Source: Aedes albopictus (lineage: Eukaryota; Arthropoda; Insecta; Diptera; Culicidae). From it: a DNA stretch of 64,000 nucleotides. The position numbers and the translations under genes are program-made. This document shows positions 56,881 to 64,000 of this stretch, piece by piece. The stretch covers positions 298,569,080 through 298,633,079 of the forward strand of contig NC_085136.1 in NCBI RefSeq assembly GCF_035046485.1, written 5' to 3'. Numbering within the stretch: the stretch's first letter is position 1; each line of letters opens with the position of its first letter. Below the pieces are notes generated by a model, which was not told the origin of the DNA, did no database searches, and saw only the letters and a list, made by a program, of their open reading frames with translations.

Positions 56881-57530
56881 AGTCTGCAAAGATTGATCAT
56901 TGCTGTTCTTTTATGCTGAAGTTTGATCTTAGCTATCCTAACCGTAGCTACTAGGTAAGATTAAACTCTTCGCAATAACACCACAACAAAGAACAACAGC
57001 AATAAAACCAGATCGGTATCGATTGGAAAACGTCAAAGGCGAGGATACACAGAATACACTATGAAAATTGCATAATGCGAAACCATATAGGTGAAAATTT
57101 AAACTAATTAACAACATCTTCATAATCCCTCCCTTATTTAGCCTCAAGTAAGACTAAATAAAAGCAGCAGATTGTCTCGAAGAAACACAAGGTCAACTGC
57201 ACCATTACTCCGGTTAGCGCAGTAAGGGCAACATACTGAGGAGGGCGCCCTAGTACTCCACAGGCTCCGTTAGCGGTTAGCCCCTAGCCCCTAGCCATTC
57301 ATTCCTAGGCACGGTAAGCATCAAGCCGCATCACACCATTAATTAGGGGTCACCTGTTGGTGGATTCTTACCACCGGAACAGGCGGTCCGTAGTGTTATT
57401 TTTAGCCAATTGAGACAACCGCTACCGACACTACACAGCTATCTAGGCTGATGGAGAAAAGAAGTGACTTACGACTGTTGCGTCGGTTTTATCGTTTCTG
57501 AAAATGATATACACTACCCGTCATAAATAC

Positions 57531-57749
57531 GGACTCACAAAAAGTATTGCAACAATATTGCATCACCCTGACTCACCTCGATATCTCCAAAACCAGAGGA
57601 CTTACAAAGCTGCTGTCTTTAGGAAAGTTATTCAGAAGACCAAAAGCAACAACTTTTCTGAAGGCAACATCTTTGTAGGTGTTCTGGTTTTAGAGTTATC
57701 GAGGTGAGTCAGGGTGATGCAATATTGTTACAATACTTTTTGTGAGTCC
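57531..57749. mobile_element. palindromic MITE, 219 bp
   Basis: GGACTCACAAAAAGTATTGC at the left is matched in inverted orientation at the right end. Arms agree for ~80 bases, including CATCACCCTGACTCACCTCG. Non-coding. Confidence 0.82.
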
Positions 57750-58255
57750 TTCTGGGATAGTTTCGCGGATTATTCTAGAGGCTGCATCAGGGATTCGTCG
57801 GGGATTCGTCTTGGAGTTTCCGATGGATTTCTTTAGATATTCACGTTTTGCCTTGTCCTTATGGAAGGTATGCGCATTTCTGCAGAAACCCCTGGATAAT
57901 TTATTTGAAGGTTTTCTTGATATTTTTTGGAATATCCCAATGACAAACTCTCGGAAAAAATCTTGACAATAATTCTGGAGGAATTTCTTCAGGCATGGTT
58001 GAACAAATAATTGAAATAATACAAGCATGTACTTATGCAGCAATCTTTGAATGAATTTCCTAATGATTCACTTAACGAATCTCAGGAGAAATTTCAGAAG
58101 ATATTTCTGAGGGGACCCGCGGATCAGTTTCAAGATTAATCTTTAGAGAAATTTCTTGAGAAACTAATGAAGAAGTGCCTAGGAAAATTCCTGTGGGAAT
58201 TCCTGATGAAATTTTCAAAGAAATCCATAAACAGGGATGCATTTTCAGGAGAAAT
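57750..58255. repeat. degenerate GGAATTTC short-period repeat
   Basis: TTCNNGGAAATTTC words similar to the other decayed minisatellite blocks. Confidence 0.45.
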
Positions 58256-58272
58256 CTTAGCCACCCTCAGCC

Positions 58273-58543
58273 GGTTCTACCCCATTTGGCATAATGCCAA
58301 TTGGCATAACGCCGTTTGGCATAATGCCATTTGGCATAATGGTCATTTGGCATAATGGCTATTTGACATAATGCCGTTTGGCATAACACAAAGAACAGCC
58401 TTCTTGGTAAGAATGTGCATAATATTTGCTATGCCAAATGGCCATTATGCCAAAAGGCCATTATGCCAAATGGCTTTTATGCCAAATGGCATTATGCCAA
58501 ATGACGTTATGCCAAATGGCATTATGCCAAATGGGGTAGAGCC
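58273..58543. mobile_element. foldback-like MITE (271 bp) with inverted TTTGGCATAATGCCA arrays
   Basis: The ends GGTTCTACCCCATTTGGCAT and, inverted, GGCTCTACCCCATTTGGCAT differ at one base. Inside each end are tandem ~14-17-bp units (TTTGGCATAATGCCA; inverted on the other arm), with a short unrelated centre at about 58384-58430. CCCTCAGCC at 58264-58272 and 58544-58552 is a 9-bp target duplication, the length typical of foldback and Mutator-type elements. No transposase. Confidence 0.85.
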
Positions 58544-58559
58544 CCCTCAGCCGCATCAT

Positions 58560-59480
58560 GCTCTCGCTGTATATCACAAGCGTGATTTTTTATTGTGCGT
58601 TTACTCAGTACACGACGTGACCGCTCCCGGGTTAAGGAATCCTGCGAGAATCTTCTTTCTGTAACCAACGCAGATTATTTTTGATAAATCCTCTAGGAAT
58701 CTCCAAAGGGATTTCTAGCGGTGTCCTTGGAAGTAGTTCTCGAGACTTTTTTTGTTCTAAGAACTCGACAATGATTTTTCTTAAGGGCCTAACTGACTTG
58801 ATCGATTTCTCTTCGTCGACTCACTCTTTTGCTAATAACTTGATCAAAACAAACAAAATCATTATTCTTTTTGTTTCTATAGCAGCATGTAGTCGTCTTC
58901 TTCGCATTTCATCCAAAAAATCTTTGGAAAACTCAATACACATTCTGTGATAACACAAGCATTCTCTTTGGAATTCATAAATGGAACTCCAGCAAGAATG
59001 TCCCTTTTGCGATAATTACAGAAAAAAATAGTGAAATAATAATGCATTTCTCGGAATAACTATTAATTAGGCGGAATAGTGAAGTAATTTTCTTCGGGGC
59101 ATACCAGTATCGGGGTGTTGAAATTTGGACCTAAAGAGACCTTGAGAGAGCTTTGATTTTACCATGACAGCACTGTTCTGGTGCCAGAGCTCCCAGCAGA
59201 AATCTATTCGCCAGTTGGAGTGGAGGTTCTGACAGCCGACCGCTGAGCAGTCCACCAGTTACACCTAGGTGAAGGCACAGAGGCTTCAAAGCCTGCGGGC
59301 GTCCCTGGGAAGGAGCTACATATTGCTGCTGCTTCCAACTAGCTCCATCTCGGCGGGGACGCGAGTCCAGTCCACCATTTTTGATGTGAAGTCACAGAGC
59401 CTGAGGGCATCCCGGGAAGGAGTTCCCAACACTCTTGCCCTCACCTGACTCCGTCCCTACGGAGAGGCTAGCACATCCGG
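58560..59480. other. mixed region, nothing firm
   Basis: 58670-58780 has short-period repeat character. 59220-59460 contains two related GC-rich blocks (CAGTCCACCAGTT with GGGCGTCCCTGGGAAGGAG; CAGTCCACCATTT with GGGCATCCCGGGAAGGAG) about 150 bases apart, a degenerate direct repeat. No gene is supported. Confidence 0.45.
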
Positions 59481-59499
59481 TGAGGCTAAACTAGCCAAT

Positions 59500-60130
59500 A
59501 GCCAGCCCCATCCCAACCACTGTATAGTCCACTGTGATAAGTAACCAAACACCATAGATACGGTATGCCAACTCGAAGTCGATGAACAAGTGATGTGTTG
59601 GGACCTGGTACTCGCATTCCTGGCGAATTTGCCGTACGGTGAAGATCTGGTCCGTTATGACCGGCTGTCAAAGAATCCGGCTTAATAACTTTCCACGAAA
59701 TCATTCCCTTTGGTGAGATGATCTGGTAGGCGGCCTTTAAAATGTCAATCGCACTGAAACTCTAATATCCCAAATGGTCGCCTTCTTGTGAATGACGCAG
59801 GCTACTCCTACGTACCACTCTTTGGTACTTCCGTTGCAGAATATCCGTTGTAATTATGTTTCACGTCTGGCTTGCATGACCGAACACCAACTATCTGCTT
59901 TGCGGAGGAGCATAGTGGGAGTTTGGAGTCCTTCCCTGGCACTCAGACGTTGATCAGTCACCCAATACATAAACAACAGACGTTGTAGTGTACGGCTCCG
60001 TATCGAGAACAGACGCTCAGGTTTGCAGAAGTAAAACCACGGGGAGGTAGGGAGGGGGAGGTAGGGATAGAACTTGCTGGGTAGAGAGGCCAATGAGTCA
60101 ACCTTCACCGTATCAATGGCCACTCAACGA
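59500..60130 (-). pseudogene. decayed LINE RT fragment (RTE/related clade)
   Basis: In shifting - strand frames: WYVGVACVIHKKATIWD (like the PVYKKGD RT finger motif) and, about 100 bases on, DQIFTVRQIRQECEYQVPTH followed by HLFIDFELAY, the palm strand with the first catalytic Asp. Several frame changes; the second Asp pair is absent. Clade uncertain. Confidence 0.65.
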
Positions 60131-60185
60131 ACGAATAATAACCGTGATGGAGGTAGCTCAAACACACACTTCTTTGAGACGGCAC

Positions 60186-60329
60186 TCAGGCTGGTCCTGT
60201 TCAACGACGTAGATTGAACTAGCTCGAAACTTCTGCATCCTGCTCTTACCCGTTTATTTACAATTGGGTAAGAGCAGAATGCAGCAACTTCGAACAAGTT
60301 CAACCTGCGTCGTTGAGTAGGACTGCTAC
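60186..60329. mobile_element. imperfect palindrome, ~144 bp
   Basis: CTGCATCCTGCTCTTACCC and GGGTAAGAGCAGAATGCAG face each other around a short loop near 60258. Outer arms pair more loosely (TCAACGACG / CGTCGTTGA). MITE-like. Confidence 0.7.
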
Positions 60330-60463
60330 GGAGCAGTACATCGCAACAGTTCATGCTCAGGGCTACAGGCTCAACGAAGAAGTTAAACAGTCGGACCAGA
60401 TATTTTTTTTTTTGTTTGTATTTAGGTGCAAGATTATTGGGCCAAAACAATTATCGATCGATA

Positions 60464-60639
60464 CAAGGGGAGCGACACTAGTTTTACCAAGCCAAAAAAA
60501 CCCAAAAAAAAAAGACGAAAAAAAGACGAAAAAACCCGGTAAAACCCGCAAAACTTTTGCGGAATTTAGCGACTTTTTCAGCTTTTTTCGGCTTTTTTTG
60601 GGGTTTTTTGGCTTGGCAAAACCAGTGTCGCTCCTCCCG
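60464..60639. mobile_element. hAT-like MITE, 176 bp
   Basis: The ends CAAGGGGAGCGACACTAG and, inverted, CGGGAGGAGCGACACTGG are flanked by the 8-bp duplication GATCGATA (60456-60463 and 60640-60647). The A-rich/T-rich arms (AAGCCAAAAAAACCC / GGGGTTTTTTGGCTT) make the whole unit a hairpin. Confidence 0.82.
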
Positions 60640-60764
60640 GATCGATATGTACCACAACAACCTTTCTGTCGATGGATCATCATGGTGGTAAAACGCTATA
60701 AACGAGCGACTAATTTTGCGACCGCATTACAGCCAGAATGATTTGGTTGCTACTACCGGCACTA

Positions 60765-60810
60765 AGTACCCACGTACTTACCTGTCTGCTGAAATGGTTG
60801 TCAGACACTG
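60765..60810. repeat. 46-bp direct repeat, left copy
   Basis: Identical to 61378-61423. It begins AGTACCCACGTACTTACCTG. On the - strand it contains CAGACAGGTAAGTACG, which reads as a strong splice donor. Confidence 0.9.
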
Positions 60811-61377
60811 CACAATGGTCCGAATCCACGTTTTAGCAGGAAAAAAATCCGTATCTCTGTTTTCGTTAATTTAAGGCGTTTGGTGTCTTGAGAGAAGTTG
60901 TTTGCATTTGTTTGCTGCATCTTTTCCAAAAATTTTTGATTAGGGTGGTCCTCGTCCTAACTCAAATCTGGAAAAGAATTTTTTAATTTTAAGTCATACG
61001 CGATCGAGTCCTTCAGAAAAGTTGTAGGCAATGCTATTTTGAGCAACTTTGCTGAATGCGCCGTTTATCTAGCTCTTAATTTGAACATAGTAGGTCAATT
61101 TTAAGTTTTGACTTAGGGTGAGCCCCCCAAAAACGGGTTTTTCGCAATAACTTTTTTATTTGATTTTTTTCGAAGATGTGAGCATTTGAAGAGCAAGTAA
61201 TCACGCATATTTGTTCTGAACATTGCATGTTGCTAGATCTTTTCATTCAAATGTTATGGGCAATTTTGACTTAAAAACAACGATGTCTTCAAATGCTTAT
61301 ATCTCTAGGAGCTGGTAAAATAAAAAAAAGTTCTTTAAGCGGCAATTGGAAGGTCACAAGTATTACAAGAACGTTAT
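60811..61377. mobile_element. 567-bp insert between 46-bp direct repeats
   Basis: AT-rich, non-coding sequence bounded by exact 46-bp repeats, consistent with a retroposed insert making a long target duplication, or with a local duplication. No terminal inverted repeats or A-tail were recognised. The right side ends GTATTACAAGAACGTTAT. Confidence 0.6.
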
Positions 61378-61423
61378 AGTACCCACGTACTTACCTGTCT
61401 GCTGAAATGGTTGTCAGACACTG
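61378..61423. repeat. 46-bp direct repeat, right copy with splice-donor-like site
   Basis: Exact copy of 60765-60810. In - strand orientation the donor CAG/GTAAGT is preceded by GC-rich, simple-sequence-poor DNA (61424-61850), as expected at an exon end of a neighbouring gene. Exon status is inferred. Confidence 0.55.
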
Positions 61424-62190
61424 GTCGCGCACTAATCGGCAGGGCGATGATGAGGGGTGACTTACCAGCATGCAGTAGAGCGGTGCGTGGCGGCAAAGTG
61501 CTGTTCTGTCATCTTTGAAACATGTCCGCATGTCGTCGCTGCAGCCGCCACCAATCGCCGCCGTTACTAAATCAGCAAGGCGTCTAACAACGCCAACCAG
61601 CCGGCATTTAGTGACGACAACGACGACCGGCGATCGATTGAATAATAATATAAAATATTCAATTGTGTGCATGCCGGCGGGACGGGTATATTGGTCTGTT
61701 TGCAGGTTGAAACGGAAGAGCACGGTGATGAGTGCAGTTGGGCGCGTCGGACAAGACTACGATCAGTTAAATTCATTGCACTGGAAATGATTTCTCTCGG
61801 TGCCATCAACGAACGATGTGCTGCATGTGGGATTTGATTCTAAATCTTACCCGCTGTCGAAGGTAAACCACTAATTTATAATAATATAGATATTAGCATT
61901 AGAGAAATACTCATACTAATGTTGAACGTGCTGCAGCCAGGTCCAGTTCTGAGCCGTAGTTGATGCTCTGTATCTGACACTTTACCCGGTTCTTCTCCAG
62001 CTGCGCAGCAGGAACGCATTAGAGCTCACTGCAGGGCATGTCAAACGTCGGCGTCGCCAACGACAGTTCTGCCCGAATCCGGAAATGCAATCGAACTTAG
62101 AGCAGCGTACCTAAACACACTTAAACTGCCAGCAGGCTCGCTGTATACTAGAAGCACCGGAGAACAGCGAGACGTAAATTACGGAATAAT
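61424..62190. other. GC-richer region, possible - strand (untranslated) exon
   Basis: No repeat was recognised. The 110-residue - frame at 61391-61723 has no known domain and would be cut by the donor near 61393, so if transcribed this is more likely a 5' UTR exon. Contains CAG/GAC triplet-like words (GCTGCAGCCGCCACC, GACAACGACGACC). Confidence 0.35.
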
Positions 62191-62445
62191 TTATTGATCG
62201 ATTGTAATGAACCGGTCTGCTACGGGGCTGTAGGTACTACCTGCCGGGGAATCTCCATCTCGATGAATGTGGACAATAAGACTACAACCGATAGATACCG
62301 TGCCAACGCGAGTGGAGGAGATCTGGTCTTGGACCGCGCTGAACTTGGCTGGATCATCAAACGCGGGTTGAAGGACCTCCCGGTGATCCAGGTGCTGCAG
62401 CTGGTACAAATAGGAAGCTCTTCCGGGTGCAATGCATCGTAGATG
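62191..62445 (-). other. unidentified coding-like fragment
   Basis: A - strand frame of about 80 codons (LDHREVLQPAFDDPAKFSAV ... DGDSPAGSTYSPVADR) has balanced composition and no low complexity. An overlapping + frame of 82 codons is equally long. No family was recognised. It may be a decayed retroelement or gene fragment. Confidence 0.25.
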
Positions 62446-62767
62446 GCTGAAGTGAGGTTGATCGTAAAATTTAACGATTCAAAACCTTTACCTTTGACAC
62501 TGAAATTCCAATACGGGTTTGTAATAGTTGTATTGGAAATTCATGTTTCAATTTTAGCCAGTTCAACTATTTCTGGAACATTTTCTTGTCCTAAGATTAG
62601 AGCCACCGTTGAGCTCTATCCGCTTGTGGCTGAATGGGTCTCGAGAATGGAGTATTTGTAACAGGGCTATCATCTACCCAACAGAAAGAAAGTGAATGTG
62701 AGGAGACGGGTGCACGACACTTCTCCGACATTTTCAAAGCCAGGACTTATCGTGGCGTTAACACCGA

Positions 62768-62805
62768 TATTAACTTCCTCTGCCAATGATCATTTTGCAT
62801 GGGTT
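62768..62805 (-). mobile_element. Feilai-like SINE fragment
   Basis: TTAACTTCCTCTGCCAATGA followed by TCATTTTGCATG matches the body of the SINE at 56211-56495 (CTTCCTCTGCCAATGACC...). Confidence 0.6.
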
Positions 62806-64000
62806 TCTTGTGCTTTTGTGCATACGTTTGACGAGCTCTTTGATAGGGATTCTTGAAGCTTATAGGCACAGTAAGTTCTATAACTATTCGTTAAGAGTTC
62901 AGCTGGTGAGAGTATTCTGTTTATTCGTCTCTTCAAGGAACTTTCTAAATATTTATTCCCTTTAGAAGCAGCCAGCTGTTCTGCAGTAATCAAAATCAGG
63001 AAATGTAAAATTTCACGGAAACCAAATAAAAAACTTCCATCCTGTACCTTTCCAGCGCTCGAAAAAAAATCCTGCGGTCATCCCTAAATCAGTTGCGGTT
63101 CCTAGCCAACGAGAGCGAAACTCAAACTTTCAGATTTCCGCTAGCCCCTCACAAGCCAGTCAAGTATCTGCTTTCGCTTTTACGGTCCCGAACCCACACA
63201 GGCAACCCTGATCTGAAAACGGGACGCACCCAGGTAGTAGGAGTAGTACCGTAATTGAAATATGATCATCATCCCCGGTCGAGATCGAGAGTATGCCTTG
63301 GCTGGGTTGGGACCTTGAACCCAGAGTAGAGAAAGAGCGAAGAAATGGGAACGAATGCATTTGTGACGCCATGCATGCCGCGCTCCGGCAAAGGTAACGG
63401 AAGAAATGGGAAACGGAAAGGAGAAAACGGTTTATTGGCATCTTCGAAGGATGTTTGTTTTGTTGGAGGCATTGTTGCGTAATGTGTTTCTTCGTGCTTC
63501 ATCGCCGTTCGTCGCCGTAGTTGGCATAGTCACTTTCGATTGTTCACAGTTGTTCTCGCATTTCGAGCAGTACCTTGAGAAAGCTCGTTTATTAACGCAT
63601 TTTGCCATCATTTCAAAATAACACTTAGTAATCTCACTCAATCAAACAAGAGTGCAAAACGCTTACGTGAATACCAGATATTTTGTCGTTTGTACTCCCT
63701 GAGTAATGCCTGAATTACATAGTACAAGTGACTTGATTAAATTCAATGGGAAATACCCAATTAAATACCAAATTAAATACCAATTGAACGTGTTAACACC
63801 ACCATTCATCTCCACATGGGCAACTCACTTGACTTGAACGAAAGTTGAACATGTTACCCTTTTTCGTTCAAGTTAAGCGAAATCATCTCACTTGGCCCGT
63901 CAGTACCCCCGGTTCATGCGAGTTGAATTCAAGACATTTGTCAAGCGAGATTATTTTAAGGACAGACTTGTTGGAATCCCAAAATGGCCGCCACATTGGC
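62806..64000. other. right end of window, nothing firm
   Basis: No gene was recognised. 63829-63885 holds a hairpin with TTGAACGAAA / TTTCGTTCAA, possibly part of a MITE (63700-63960). The last bases contain AAATGGCCGCCACATTGG, similar to the repeated words at 25.2-26.3 kb. Confidence 0.4.

Larger units (their letters stand above)
53590..57470 (-). mobile_element. second LOA/Lian-like LINE, - strand, 3' part missing
   Basis: Reads from the 5' UTR at about 57470 down to the middle of RNase H at about 53600 and aligns with 26964-32340 of the + copy. 5' UTR, endonuclease, RT and half of RNase H are present. RNase H keeps its first Asp (YYTDGSLLEGR), but the frame is broken many times. Ends: the 5' side matches the + copy's start, while the 3' side stops in coding sequence next to a T-run at ~53538-53551. 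It carries a palindromic filler (about 54450-54700, replacing ~130 bp) and a SINE (56211-56495). Confidence 0.88.

Noticed and set aside
59067..59704. Two - strand frames as host genes
   Set aside because: The second overlaps a decayed LINE RT in another frame, and the first has no recognisable content.
60313..60741. Lys-rich 142-codon frame
   Set aside because: Its middle is the A-rich arm of the hAT-like MITE at 60464-60639.
1..64000. Endogenous viral element, rRNA gene or snRNA gene
   Set aside because: I looked for viral polymerase or nucleoprotein motifs and for conserved RNA segments and saw none. All RT motifs found belong to LINEs.

Overview
This window looks like mosquito nuclear DNA, most likely Aedes. 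I base that on one insect-specific Osiris gene, tRNA-headed SINEs, a single-ORF LOA/Lian-like LINE, R1-like and RTE-like LINE fragments, and dense palindromic MITEs. No search could be run, so the species is inferred. I see no bacterial features, no viral insertion and no functional tRNA or rRNA gene.

The only convincing host protein-coding gene is an Osiris (DUF1676) gene on the + strand. It has a TATA box at 4497-4503, a likely start site near 4531, coding exon 1 at 4709-5111, a 6.9-kb intron at 5112-11998, coding exon 2 at 11999-12522 and a poly(A) signal at 12898-12903. The two exons join in frame to encode 308 residues: signal peptide, paired cysteines, a long hydrophobic segment, an LAY motif and a Ser-rich tail. 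The intron is packed with transposable elements.

Almost everything else is repeats. 1-4200 holds a palindromic MITE and a 647-bp SINE. 13-19 kb holds degenerate repeats, a mariner-like palindrome (14571-15531), a 50-bp-TIR element (15946-16898), an R1 fragment and a piggyBac-like palindrome with TTAA ends (17883-19009). 20.3-22.7 kb is a foldback-like composite: inverted arrays of a 16-bp unit enclose nine 136-bp tandem units, and the whole sits inside a SINE. 25.1-26.3 kb is a tandem array carrying YY1/Pho-like motifs. 26.6-35.15 kb is a four-level nest: an R1-like LINE contains an LOA-like LINE (194-bp perfect target duplication), which contains a hAT-like element (8-bp duplication), which contains a retroposed element (19-bp duplication). 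36.6-43.8 kb holds nested MITEs, RTE and R1 LINE remains, and a ~1-kb inverted repeat with a hammerhead-like motif in each arm. 44.2-48.6 kb is a 12-bp minisatellite with higher-order structure, and 48.6-50.6 kb is a second degenerate array. 53.6-57.5 kb is a second LOA-like LINE on the - strand that lacks its 3' end. 57.5-61.4 kb has several MITEs, a second foldback element with 9-bp duplications, an RT fragment, and a 46-bp direct repeat that duplicates a splice-donor-like sequence.

The genes do not form a pathway. The window is one Osiris locus embedded in transposon-rich DNA. The less repetitive islands (about 23.4-24.0, 35.2-36.6, 40.4-41.7, 51.2-53.5 and 61.4-64.0 kb) are the best places to look for regulatory sequence or exons of neighbouring genes.
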